A stretch of 64,000 bases of DNA from Hymenochaete sp. R1 (lineage: Eukaryota; Basidiomycota; Agaricomycetes; Hymenochaetales; Hymenochaetaceae), in contig JAFREE010000044.1 of the NCBI GenBank assembly GCA_019400425.1, positions 62,001 to 126,000 on the forward strand, given 5' to 3'. A program made the translations under genes and the position numbers. This document shows positions 25,532 to 37,308 of this stretch, piece after piece (the stretch's first letter is position 1; each line of letters starts with the position of its first letter). The notes beneath the pieces are model-generated. The model saw only the letters and a list, made by a program, of their open reading frames with translations. It was not told the DNA's origin and did not search any database.

Positions 25532-25555
25532 CATATCAATAGTAATATTGATATG
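25532..25555. repeat. Perfect inverted repeat, 9-bp arms
   Basis: CATATCAAT and ATTGATATG flank a 6-nt spacer (AGTAAT). It lies at the right edge of the repeat mosaic. Similar AATATT/ATATCAAT words occur nearby, so it may be part of AT-rich intergenic sequence or a protein-binding dyad. Confidence 0.8.
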
Positions 25556-25599
25556 ATTGTAGCGAGATATTGTCCTGCTGATGGTGTAAAATGACGAGT

Positions 25600-27440
25600 A
25601 TAACGGATACCGTATTTGTTCTGCCCCTGCCCGCAAACGCGTGGAACAAAAACTGTAAACAGAAAGTCCTCAGCTGTGCCCGCATGTCAAATATCGAACA
25701 GAAACGGTAAGTAAATCGATGAATGTATCCTGGCGAAATTTAGAAAATACTTACGTGACCAAACTTAACACAGCCAAAGGAACAGAGAAATTTCCTTCTA
25801 TAACGAGAGAAAAAAGTGAGTCATGAGGGATGCAAAGATAAGAATCAGAGACGGACCTTAATGTTGGCGAAGAATGATGGCGATGCTCCGAAGCCAGAAG
25901 GTAGAAGTTTATACACCTCAACCCTGTGTATATCGTATATCAATACGAATGACATATACGATAGACCAAAGCGATACAAAGCGCTCAGTCCATTTCTCGA
26001 GTTTGAGCCTGCTGCTTCCTATCTCGTATCGATCTTGCTCCCGGATGCCGAGCGCCAGGCGCGAGCACGAGGCTGGCTCTTTCAACGCGTCCGGAATCCT
26101 ATGTTTCTTTTCAGGACGATGTCCACACCGAGGATTGCAGACCTCGCGTCATGGGATACGATGTGCGTTGCGATTATCGATGAAGTCTCTACACTCTGGC
26201 CTAAGATATCGAAAATTCCAAGTAAAAGCATTATCGAAAACGATCCGTACCCTCACGAGACCTCGGCCTCTACTGCGTTGCTTCCGAAATTTCCATGCAT
26301 TAGTAAATGAATGAACGCGTACGAGAGTCGTGTGTGCTCTTAATGCGCCACTGACGTGTCACTACCATAAGTAGCATATCGGGCTCGTTTTTGACGAGCG
26401 ACGAGGCTGATAACGCTCGCCCGCGTCCAGCAGTTCCGAGATCCAAGGATGAAGCGGCCGCGGGGGACCTCAGATCTCGCTTTTTGGGACAGAATTGGTT
26501 ACGAGATCGTCTTTCGTGAGTACTAGTGATAACGTATCGGGAATTTGAGTTTTCCGGACTGAACCTCTGTACACGCGTTCGGTACTTCGGAGAGAGATCC
26601 GGAGAAGATTCTTGGTCTGCGTCGGTGAATCGACATCGATAAACGGATCAAAGCCTATGGGAGTGTGTGTGCTACCGAAAGAGGGAACATGAGGCACACC
26701 TCCGTGCAGATGGAAAATTCCGAAGGACTCGAGGACTGGAGGCAGTTAGAAGAACGCATTTGGGCGTAAAGCTCACCTTCTTAAAGAAGAGACAAATTTT
26801 CAGACTCCCCACCAAATTGGCCCACTGCTTTGCCTTACACAAAGCATGGCAATTGATTCGGATGATGAGATTGCGAAAAAGGAATAACTTTTTCGGTCAC
26901 AATGCACAAGGGCTCCTAATGAGTCGCTGCAATATATAATCCGATTTATCCTTAATTCTCAGCACCATCAAAAAAAGAAAGGGTGCCTGTGACAGAAGCT
27001 ACCCTTCAGAAACGGCAAATAGTTAACTTCCTTTTCCAACGTACCGTGGCAAAAGCGTCAACTCACCATGGGAGATAAAGCTCGTCCCACCACAGGTCCA
27101 TATAGTTCTGCTATGAACCCAAAGCACGCCGTTTTCCGGCTCTGGCTGTGCTTCGGCCGAATCTTGAGGGCAAGCGACAAAGGGCGAAAAAAAAGCTTCT
27201 CTTCTGCCTTGTTCCTGATGAACACCGACAGCGGGGTCCCAGAGCAATACCACCATAATGTCAAGGCTTGAGAATAAATTACTGAAATGACATATACATT
27301 TCTTGGGCATCGTTAGTATTTGCTGGAGTAGATGTCATTAAAATTCCTGATATTACACGGATATAATGAAATGCAACACGTACAATGCAATTCTCCTCCT
27401 CTGACGTCGGGATGAATCAGAGCATGGCATCCAAACTTGT
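25600..27440. other. Intergenic, no supported gene
   Basis: Lies between the repeat mosaic and the 3' end of aldo/keto reductase 1. A plus-strand frame of 164 codons (25816-26310) and minus-strand frames near 27023-27310 have no recognisable family, no clean splice partners and no consistent codon bias. Confidence 0.4.
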
Positions 27441-29118
27441 TCAATACATCGCTTTGAATCCATCGTCCAACTTCCCACGACTATACGTCGACTCCCTCGC
27501 AGGCTTGTTCCCCAAAATGCCTTCGATCCTGCCCAAAATCTCCGGTGTGAGCTTCGGAATGACTTCGATCGCCTTTAGATTGTCCACAACTTGCTCGGGG
27601 CGAGATGCGCCGAGAATGACGGTCGAAGTAGAGGGCTTGCTAGCAATCCACGCAAGGGCGAGATGATTGATCTTGCATCCCAATTCTTAGGTGTATCATC
27701 AAAAATCGAATGAGGAGAGAATGTGGATGTGGATGAAAAAAAGACTCACCCTGTGCCACTTTGCTGAGCTCATCTATTTGCTCGAACTTTCGCTGTCCTT
27801 CGTCACCGCTCAGACCGTCGATGACTCCCTTGAACATGTCCTTATACGCTTCAAAGCGTGAGTCGGGTGGGATGGAACCGGAGTTGTATTTGCCCGTAAG
27901 CAAACCGAATGCCAAGGCGGAATAGACGGTAGTCCCAATGCCAAACTTCGCATAGATGGGACTAAAGTAGGACAGAAGAAGAGATAGGTCCAAAGATGAA
28001 TCGTAAGCTCATACATCGATTTGAGTCAGACGAGGACTCACGCGTATTCACCCTCGGGCCTCTCCCGATGGAACATACTGATGACATACTGTAAAGACTG
28101 ATACGCTCGATGGCACAGAGATGAACATTTACTTATGTTGACATTGTTCAGCAATGGGAGGAATGAGCTTCAGTTTGTCAGCGACATCTGGAAAAGGATG
28201 TGAGGATCGAAGTCCATCCGTGGTTTGCGATGATTGCATACAGTACGCCTCCACAATTTCACGCGCAGACCACTCAGAAGTCGCCCAGTAAAGTGCCTAT
28301 CAATAATGAGTTTGAATTTACGGAACGAAAGGAAGCACATAACGCACCCATCCTTTTTGTATGACGTAGTTGAAAGCTCTGACCGTTTCCTCCACGGGCA
28401 CTGAAACACACAATAGCCATGATAGACATTAATTATCAAGAGAACGGAAAATAAATACCACACACCAGTGCTATCCGGGCGATGTGCGAAAATGACATCC
28501 ACATAATCCATCTGCAGCCGCTTCAGTGAGGCCTGCGTCCCTTCAATGATACTTTCCTTTTCTCAGCAAGGAGCAGATTTAGAGCAGAAACGAAGTCAAT
28601 GCTCACTGCTTGCGCGAAAGACCCGTTGCATTTGGGTCCTTTCCGTGGCCCCAAAAGAGCTTCGTGGAGACGATTATCTCTGAACGATTAAAGCCCAGCT
28701 CCTTGATTGCTCGGCCCCTGTCATTGGAGGATGTACGCACGCGTCAAAAACGGGTTTGAGCGTGGTACACTAGATTGCAATGACGTACATCTCTTCTTCG
28801 GACTTCCCATCAGAGTATTCTTCTGCAGTGTCGAACATGTTGATACCGTTCTCGAACGCAACTTTGATTATGTCCTACAAGGAAAGAAGTGAGCCGATGC
28901 CATTGAATAGTCACAGTGCGAAAACTCACTTTCACTGGATCGCCTTTAACGGTACCACCCAGGGTCAACCCTGGTTAAGCGAGGACTTTGATCAGGGCTT
29001 TGAGCTTAGATAAAGAATAGAACTGTATCTGCATACATCCTCCGAGAGAAAACACGGGCACGCGCAGACCGCTTGGACCCAAACGGCGAAAGATCATGTC
29101 CTTAGGATCGTACGCCAT
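27441..29118 (-). CDS. Aldo/keto reductase 1 (potassium-channel beta-subunit-like)
   Basis: An NADPH-dependent aldo/keto reductase of the voltage-gated K+ channel beta-subunit-like group (AKR6-like), predicted cytosolic. Eleven exons join in frame: 29118..29037, 28970..28930, 28874..28789, 28717..28607, 28551..28466, 28400..28348, 28296..28242, 28187..28133, 28077..28042, 27961..27750, 27685..27441, giving 353 residues. The N-terminus is [20 protein letters not shown]. The catalytic tetrad is visible as Asp56 and Tyr61 (MFDTAEEY), Lys89 (VSTK) and His130 (VIFAHRPD). A cofactor-binding tail [16 protein letters not shown] follows near the end. Exon sizes are almost identical to aldo/keto reductase 2 at 39746, so the two are duplicates with conserved intron positions. 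It is divergent from NIF3 across about 430 bp. Substrate cannot be told from sequence. Confidence 0.92.
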
Positions 29119-29550
29119 GGTAGATGCAGACTAAGTGTCAGAGGAGCACACAAATTCAAGCAAGAGATATCCAGGACTGTGCGTGAGAGCGTCATGACGT
29201 TGCCACGTCCCTACTTTGTCCTCATGACTCTATTGAAGTCTCAAAAATAGTCGACTGAGCGTTCTGAATAGCGTAAAGTCGTGACTGAGTGTTTGGCGTT
29301 GCATTTGACTCAGGGATAGTTCTGCTCTCGTTAAAAAGAAACGGGGTTGGATAATAGACTTTTGACTAGCGTTATGTGATATCAGATATGAAGGTCAGAA
29401 GTCAAGAGTGGTACGAAGAGTTGAAGTTGCAGACGGAGCAAAAGCCGTCTAAGTTCCAGATATGGCAACTCTGAGACCCGTGATTTTTCGTGCCATTATC
29501 GGCCTCCGAGTCAAGTTTCCGCTTTAACTTCAAGCTTCATCACGAACGTC

Positions 29551-30905
29551 ATGTCTCTAAACCCATTTGCCAGACGCGTTGCAGCGGTGATGGAGCGCGT
29601 CGCTCCTCTCAGACTCGCAGAATCTTGGGACAATGTACGTCAGTGCTTCTATTCAGTGTTGGATTCTACTAACCGTGACCATCCCTTCACTGTAGGTTGG
29701 CCTTCTTCTAGGTTTGTCAATATTAATGTTCAACCTTGCATCTATATCGCCCGCTCATTCGTTCTCTCCTTCACTCACGTACATTTACTTTCTTAGAAGC
29801 ACCACCATCGAAAACAACAGAGAAGATTCTCCTAACCATCGAGTAAATCCAATCTTCTCCACCTCTCCTCCCTCCATCCACTCACACCCCATCCAAATCC
29901 AAATCCATCGCTCTCACCCCTCACCTACAGCCTCACACCCGAAGTCACCTCCGAAGCCATCTCCAAAAACGCTTCCTGCATCATCGCCTACCATCCCACC
30001 ATCTTCTCCCCCCTCAAATCCCTCACCCTCTCGAACCCCCTCCAGTCCTCCCTCCTCCGCCTCGCCCAGGCAGGCACGAGCCTCTACGTCCCGCACTCTG
30101 CGCTCGACTCCGTTAAGGGTGGGATTAATGATTGGCTGTGCGACGCGTTTGGGGATTGTGGTGGTGAGAAGGGAGGGGGAAGGGAGGAGAGGAGGTATAT
30201 TGAGGAGAAGGGTGATGAAAGAGGTGGGGCGGGAAGGCTTTTGACGTTGCCTGATCCTGGGATGTCCATTGAAGAGATCATACCGAGGGTAAAGAAACAC
30301 CTTGGTTTGGAAGGCCCAAGTGGTAAGCATAATCAATAATCGTTTCCATTTTCACGTTGTTTCTTGCCGACTCCCTTTCCCCTATGTTCCCTAACGGCGT
30401 TACTTTGTGTCCGTCTTCCTGCATAACCCACTTCGCAGTCCAGGTCGCCGTACCCCACAACTCAAATTCCAACGAGCCAAAACGCATCAAGACTATCGCG
30501 GTATGCGCCGGCGCCGGAGGATCCATGTTCAAAGGTGTCGACGCCGACCTATACTTCACCGGCGAGATGGCACACGTATGTCATTCTCTATTCAATCCGG
30601 TTTTGATTTTGATTTTGCTTTTACGTTCGTCGTGTACCTACAGCACGACGTCCTCGCCGCCATCGCCGCAAACCGACACGTTCTCCTCTGTACGTTCATC
30701 CCCACTGGCACAAACATCCACCTTCTCCAAGCCGGGCCCAAGAACTTCAACCAAGCTTACTTGTATTTTTGATACAGGCGGACACACAAACACAGAACGT
30801 GGTTACCTCAACATTCTACGCGAAAAATTACAAGCCGACAAGGATCTCGCGACCGTTCATATCGTAATCAGCGAGGCTGATAGACATCCCTTACGAGTGT
30901 GGTGA
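29551..30905 (+). CDS. NIF3: NIF3 family protein
   Basis: Member of the NIF3/YbgI (DUF34) family, conserved from bacteria to man, with a two-metal site and debated function; some members are annotated as GTP cyclohydrolase I type 2. Seven exons: 29551..29634, 29696..29711 (16 nt), 29797..29842, 29931..30322, 30439..30575, 30644..30689 and 30778..30905, giving 282 residues. Family marks are the N-terminal ESWDNVGLLLEAP, CIIAYHPTIF (metal site), TGEMAHHDVLAA, and the C-terminal GHTNTERGYL, which supplies the usual metal-binding His and Glu. A Gly/Glu/Arg-rich insert near residues 125-155 separates the halves and has no family counterpart. It ends about 200 bp from the convergent beta-COP gene. 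Frames on the opposite strand here are shadows. Confidence 0.92.
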
Positions 30906-31105
30906 GACCGACTGAAGCCGAGAGCAGTAGTACGTGCTGAAACACGACGACAAAAACGAAGAGATATACGTAGAAACAAAACACTTGGATTTTGAATCGA
31001 AGCATCTTCCGAACACATCCGGAATACAGAGCAGGATTAAGACATCACAGAAAAAGGGGAAGAAGCGCACGACACCGGGTCGAGCCCAATCTACCGTATT
31101 TGATA

Positions 31106-34100
31106 TCAGCCTATCTGCGAATTTAACGGCGGCCTGTTTTCTTTTTGCGCTATCAAACAAAGTCAATAATCAGTTCCTCGCGCGTTGACCAGTGTGATTC
31201 AAACCGTTTCAGAAGAGAAAAAACTCACCAAGCGTGATCCGATCCCCAAGACTCAGCGCGATCCCCTGCGTCTTGCTCCGTATCCTCACATGCCCCTTGA
31301 TCATCCCGTCCTCCCCGTCGATCTCAATACTCAAGTTCGCAAGCGCGTCTTCGCCAAAGAGAGAGCGCGCGTAGAGGTTTGCGGAGAGGAAGGCGCAGTC
31401 GCCGGACATGGCGCCTTCGGGCGTGAGGCAGGCCATGTTTGTGGATTGCATGATGTGTTTCAGGTATGCTTGGAGGTCGCTGGTGTGCGTATATGCGTGT
31501 GTAAGTCCATGTTCCAGTGAACGAAAAGAGGAGAGAAAGAAATTTAAGGTTAAGGAGAAGAAAGGACGAGAAGACAGGTAAAAGTCACGCACGTCATGCT
31601 GGTCGCAACATTCACCCTATTCTCCCACTCGAACTCCGTCCACATGCTCCTAAACTGCGCTTCATTGCAATATGCCGGCTTGATATAATCCATAATGTCG
31701 ATATGGATATCGTTCAGCACCACACACGACTCCTCCAGCCCCTGCCCCTCCCAGAGGATGTTCCCGAAGATCACGCCAGTCTCGGTGGAGGACACTTTAA
31801 TCGTGGCTTTGATGCTGAGGAAGGAATGTGGGGCGAGTGTGTGAGTTGTGGGGCGTTCGACGAGCTTGAGATCGCCTAGAGTGGCGAAGTCCACGACGAG
31901 GTTCTGGAGCGTGTCGGCGGTTTGGTTGACAAGAAGGACGTCTTTGATATGTGCAAATGAACCACAACTTAGTTAAACGCTATGAAGGGAATGGTGAAGA
32001 TCTTTACCGAGAAGAATGTCAAAGCCGGTAACTTTGACGTATGCTTCAGCGTAAATCGCATCAGAGAAACCTGGATCGCTACGTTAGTCTGAAACCCATT
32101 GAAAGTAGGAAAAGGCGAAGCAGCAACATACCAGTCAATTGCGAGATCCTGCTCAAGCTAGAAATAAAGTCTTCCTGCACTTCCGCAGCACCCGTCGCCC
32201 GACCCACGTCTGCGTCATACTACGCAACGCATACGATTCAAAAAACCGGCGAGACTAAGATCATGCATGAAAACTCACATCGAAGACTTCGTCCGCTGCC
32301 TTTTTCGAGAACTGTCGGAACATAAGCAAGTCGTCGCACTGCACCACCGTCTTCTTTGTGTCCTGCTCCTTCTTCTCCGCCGCCTTCTTCTACAAAAAAA
32401 ATTCCATCCGAATCAAAAACAGTCGTGTGAGCGACGATAAACTTGTATTAGGGCGAAGAATAGAACACCACGCACCTCCTGTGCATGCAACATTTTACTG
32501 TACGCCTTCTGCGTATCCTTCAAGAACACTTCCTCCGCCTTCTCCTTGATCCTCAGCTCGCTCAGCGTCTGCAAGCAGTTCATGATCCGTTCCTGCGAGT
32601 CCTCGTCGATCGGGATTGTCACAAACTTGGACTGGCCGACACGAATGACGGAGGTCATGATGAGCATGGCCTGCGGGATGCGTTTAAGTTGATGAGAAAA
32701 ACAGAAAAAAATGATCATTAATATTAGATTGAAAGAGAGGAAAAGAGTGTGGAGAGGGGACGCACCTCAGCGCGGAGCGTGTTGGAGCTTTGGACGTCAG
32801 ACGTGAGTTCTGAGAAACGGAGAACGAGCTTCGTGAGCGTTGTCGACAACACCGAAGCGGTGTAGAAGTCTCCCTGCAGTATCAGCGCTACACGAAACCA
32901 CATCGTCAGATTTCTCGCTTCCTTTGCACCCAAAGCTTTCTTTTAAGAATAGAATACGTACTTCTCAGAGGTGGCTTCGCGGCAGCTTTGACTGCCTCAA
33001 GCCTCGACGTCGCTGCACTCGTATACGCCGACTCACTCGCATACGTCCCATCCGCTAACACCCTCGGCTTACTCTTCTCCTTCTTCTCGCCTCCCCCACC
33101 CGACCCTGCGCCCACCTCAGCGGCCTCCTTCGCATCTTCGTCCCCTCCCGCCTCGTCCAGCAACCTTTGCTCCGAAGCAAGAATTGGAATCTCTCCAAGG
33201 ACACCGCGTAGAGAGGTGAAGACGGTTTGGATGGCGCTGACATCGGAGCAGTACTCGCCGACGATCCATAGGGCACCGCGGAAGACTTTTCCGGAGCGGA
33301 TATCCGGGAAGGTCTGTGTGAGCTTTTCGGTGATGGTTGGACGGAGATCAGGGAACTTCTCGACCACCTCTCTGATAAAAAGGGTTCAGAAGGTGGAGGA
33401 GGGATGTCAGGAAAAGATAGCCTTACCGTACAAAAGCGATGACGTCCACCGCAGCAGGGTTGTTCGTCTCGCCCAAAAAGTCCATGAGTGAATGAACAAC
33501 GCTCGCCGCGACTTCAGAAAACCTGATCGCGCAAACATGGATTGACTGAATTAGCAATTGCCTGTACTCTGCAATCTTTTCATAGTCCTCTGTCATCGTC
33601 TTCTCAAGCTGCTTCTTGAGGAAGAGCACGACCTCTTCGACATTCCTAGAGTTGACCATTGCCAGACTAATGCTGATAGCTTTCCGGCGAACTTCGAGGT
33701 CCGGGCTTTAGGCATGAATTTTAGTTTAGTTCGACGACTAACACTTAGGTTAAAAAACTGGAGCTACCTCGAGAGAATACGAAGGATGTCCATAACGAGC
33801 GAATCCATAACGTGTTCGTGTTTCTGGCGTAGCACCTCAATCCTATCAAGCACGATAAGCTTGACATTATTGTCTGACTCCTTCACCGCCAGATCCACGA
33901 AGCACGCAGCGGAAGCTAGTCCGAACCCAATTAGCATTCCCCCACAACGCCCAAACACAATACCTAGCGCACACCTTTAATAGCCGCCGGGTTCTGCGTC
34001 AAGCTCGTGAGCGTCAGCGCCGCTTCATACTTCACCGAATGACTCTCCACCGCCAACAACTCAAAGATCGCCCGGATCCACCTCGCCCGGTGCGTCGTCT

Positions 34101-35040
34101 CCGCCTTACAATCCCCCCTAATCACATCCACAATCGCCAACTGCAGCTGCTCGTCCAGCCCCGCGATCGTCTCGTACACGCCCAGGATATACTCCACCGC
34201 GCGCGGCATGGCGCAGTTGGCGAGGAGGACGAAGGCGTTGCGTTTGCAGGAGGCGTCGGACTCGGCTGCGAGGAAGGTTTGGATGAGCTCGGGCGCGTCG
34301 GGGATGAGGTGCTCGAAGGAACGGTAGATGGTGTAGATGGCGAAGACGGCGTTTTTGCGGACGTAGGAGTGTCGGTGCTCGAGGCAGGAGCGGCAGGAGG
34401 GGATGAGTGGTTCGAGGAGCTCGGCGTCCTTGGAGATTTTTTGGAGGAAGCGGAGGGTTGCGCCGCGGATGTATTCGTTTGGATGTTGCTAGTGTAGGAT
34501 GTTTAGAACGATGAAGATGGTGTATATGGATTTGAAGACGCACCAGGTCGTTTCGAATGGCATTGCTGTTAGGTATGATTTACTTCCAAGCAACACATAT
34601 ATAAGAAAGACAGTACGCACCAGACAAGGATCATCTCCTGCTTCAGCTTCCCATTCTCATCATATTTGGGACAAACCTCCCAATAAAAATGCAGCAATTT
34701 CTTCAGCTGCTTGTTGCGCGACGGCATCACGTACTGGATTATAGGCATGATTAGCGTAGGCTATTTCGTCCATTGCCCACCATTCCATTGAGACCAAAGT
34801 TAAAATCAACAAAGCACACAGGCCAAGCAGTCAGAACAGGTCTTCATATATGATTAGAGCTGGAGAATCCGATCGCACCAAAGAGTTCCCGTTAATAGTG
34901 GCCACGATGACCTTGCGCAACGTCTCCAGCTTAACCTCGTCAGAGCCCGTCGCGAGTCCGTTGCGAAGCTCCTGAGCCGTCGGCGTCTCGGAGCTATCAT
35001 CGAAGACGACGGTGTAGCACGTCGAGTCCGGCACCGACAT
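31106..35040 (-). CDS. SEC26: Coatomer subunit beta (beta-COP)
   Basis: Beta subunit of the COPI vesicle coat, acting in Golgi-to-ER retrograde transport. Fifteen exons join in frame: 35040..34879, 34760..34621, 34565..34544 (22 nt), 34488..33975, 33915..33768, 33705..33427, 33371..32962, 32887..32766, 32670..32476, 32389..32279, 32219..32132, 32070..32008, 31941..31593, 31479..31229, 31149..31106, for 965 residues, the usual family length. The N-terminal two thirds are HEAT-like adaptin repeats ([46 protein letters not shown]). A basic/Gly linker near residue 470 precedes the C-terminal appendage ([45 protein letters not shown]). The final 14-residue exon is the least certain. Convergent with NIF3; the next gene upstream on the same strand is the FAS1-domain gene. 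Confidence 0.95.
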
Positions 35041-35342
35041 CTTATTGGCGTCGTGTGGTGTATTGGATGGATAGGACGGAAGGGCTATATGGTGAATGCG
35101 TGGATTTGATTTGAGAGCGCGTTTCTGTTGCGAATGCCACGCATTACACGATCGGCGTTTTCCGCACTCAAAGTAGTTAGATTAGTGTTAGACTTCTCTT
35201 TGATTCAAGAATGCAATTTCTAGGTCATTATCGAAGTACGTGTACATGTCCAGAGCAGCACGATAATATACAAAATTCTATACGTATTGTTTGCTAGCAA
35301 CATAGCTATTCGTCGTGTGAGAACGAGAGAGTTTTCGACATT

Positions 35343-36220
35343 TCAACCGTAGATGGCCCCGTCGATCAGATACAGGATCCCATTGGCAGCCTGACAATAT
35401 CAACACCGTCAGCATCCGTGCAGGTAAGATTGATAATACATTATAATCACCTCTAGCTTGTCGATGATCCCAATATTCCCATTTATGAGTACATTCGCCC
35501 ACTCTGGCTTCCCATCCGAGATATGGTCGTCCGCCTTCCGAGAGACGTTCACGCTCATCCCACTCAACATAGTCTCAAAAACAGACGGGGGCAAGAACTC
35601 GTTGATACGTTTCTAACAGCGGATTAATGAGCAGGTGAATTAAGAAGTTGGACTAGGTAGGAAGGGTAACTTACTGAGACCATATGCGCTGAGACCCAAC
35701 GCTCGACGTTGGCCCGAGACCTTGAGTCGAACTCTTCCTCCGTGATGATCGTATCATCGAGCGGCGCGGGGCCTTCATGTCTACAGAATGACCCCAGTCA
35801 AAAGCAATAAAGGAATTTTTCGGAACCATAACCCAATCGCAAGGACAAGTCAGTATCTGGGCTGAAGACCGAGTGGTGCTGCGGTTCGAAAGAAACGTAC
35901 GGTTTGCGTGCTAATGCCATCACCGCTTTGTTCGTCGGAGCAAAAACAGTGATCTGTTCATCCTTCGCGCCCAGCCGTTCGCCCACCTTCGTATCCCTGG
36001 AATATGAGAAGAATATCGACGCGGACGATTGAATAGTCAACAAGTCGGAGATCATAAGCTTCGCCCCTGTCGCCGTATCGGGTGCATCCACTCCAGGCCC
36101 TGAAAGAGGGGATTGTGGTTGGTGTCGAATCGAGTTCATATCGTTGGGTGGAAATGGGGAGAGGCCAGATATTGCGGTAAGGAGGGAGGATAGTTTGAGG
36201 GAGAGAGATGGGAGGAGCAT
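35343..36220 (-). CDS. FAS1 (fasciclin) domain protein
   Basis: Probably a secreted or membrane-associated single-domain fasciclin protein. FAS1 domains mediate adhesion and occur in fungal cell-surface and vacuolar proteins. Four exons, 36220..35901, 35780..35675, 35612..35451 and 35390..35343, give 211 residues. The start has a hydrophobic stretch (MLLPSLSLKLSSLLTAISGL) that could serve as signal peptide or anchor. FAS1 marks are the TVFAPTN-type box ITVFAPTNKAVMAL, RANVERWVSAHMV (the H box region), and the C-terminal NGNIGIIDKLE plus ANGILYLIDGAIYG, equivalent to the usual ...GVIHVID.VL ending. The region between the boxes is long for the family. The start is the first ATG of the frame; a further upstream exon is possible. 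Confidence 0.82.
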
Positions 36221-37308
36221 GGTGGAGGAATGATGAGAAGACAGTACGCGTGGTACGGTACAGACGGAGCGGCCACGCCCATTCTTAGACGACTTTCCTT
36301 ATCCGTCTACTCCGGCAGCCTCGGTCCGGCTCATAATTCAATTGGGTCAAATTTCTCCATTCCACGGCTACACTCGTTCGGAAGATGGGCACTCTACACG
36401 CCGTTTGCAGCCTACGACAACCGTCCCATCCCATCGACAATACGGCCCGTATCATCCGAGTAGCGATAGTAATAATCATTTTCTTCCATTTTCGCATACT
36501 TTACACAAAAGGGCGATAGGTTTTGCTCAGATGCCTGCGGGTACTAGTAGCAGCATCCCCCTCGAAGATGTGGATGAAAATGCGGTGGAAGAGTCTACGA
36601 ATCAGTCCATGACGCCGCGCGCTTACGAAGACGCGCTTCAACTACCGGACTACGCCTTCGAGACTCTTTCTTCCTTTCTAACTTACCATCTCCGTCTCAT
36701 TCGCACGATCTTCTACGCCATGAGCGTCAAGGCACGGCCGCCGACGGCAAAGAAAGTGCAATCAAGATATGAACAGGAAACGACAACTCCTGGCACAAAA
36801 GCTACTAGTAATATCCATCATCTACCTTCTACCATCAGCTCCAATCAACAGCGTACGGCATCCTCAATTATCAAAAAACGATGTTCCGCCCTGCCCTGTC
36901 AGTCAACAAGAACGCCGTCACTCTCATTCCTCGTTTGATCAAAGCCTGGGGCTCTATAGCTTGATAGCGAGTCGAGCACTTCAACTTATCTGAGAGCCAC
37001 GAAGAAATGGGTACGGCGTTGCCGTCCTCGCGGACATGCCATTACGAGTCAAGGATGCGCGATAATTTGCATCCGCCCTTCGTGGCGAACGTCGACTGAT
37101 TAATTCGACAACTCTACTCAGAGTGCCTCGAAGTAGTAATACATATGAAGCAAGTCCATCAATTGCATAGTCTCACAGAATATTTCATTGGCATAACAGA
37201 CGCTTCCGATACAAGTCGAAGCTATTTAAATAGTAATCGATCCAGTTGGTGCATTCTAATAACAGGTTCTACGAATCCGATGTTCATGCAAAGGAAGAAC
37301 AGTTTAAC
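36221..37308. other. Intergenic with one weak plus-strand ORF
   Basis: Lies between the start of the FAS1 gene and the stop of the phosphatase-like gene. A plus-strand frame beginning with ATG at 36531 (after GCTCAG) runs 135 codons; its first 80 residues look protein-like (EDVDENAVEESTNQ, YEDALQLPDYAFETLSSFLT) and the rest does not. No family recognised. The FAS1 promoter must lie in the left part, so the ORF may be spurious. Confidence 0.35.

Larger units (their letters stand above)
9900..25600. repeat. Microsatellite-mosaic, gene-desert region
   Basis: For about 15.7 kb the sequence is dominated by short tandem arrays of many unrelated units (4, 5, 6, 7 and 12 bp, usually 3-6 copies), homopurine or homopyrimidine tracts, palindromes such as (GTAC)n and GGCC repeats, and repeated CCAGT/ACTAGT words. 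Frames of 100-250 codons occur on both strands but their translations are Arg/Ser/Pro-rich low complexity and differ completely between strands, as expected of repeats. The only gene-like signal is the TATA box plus ATG near 18.3-18.5 kb. Transposon ends, transposase or reverse-transcriptase motifs were not seen. It could be an oversized regulatory region or a replication-slippage-prone intergenic zone. Confidence 0.75.

Noticed and set aside
25816..26310. Plus-strand 164-codon frame
   Set aside because: Balanced composition but no homology, an overlapping frame of nearly equal length, and no splice partners.
30934..31520. Plus-strand frames between NIF3 and beta-COP
   Set aside because: They are antisense shadows of the last beta-COP exons and the convergent 3' ends.
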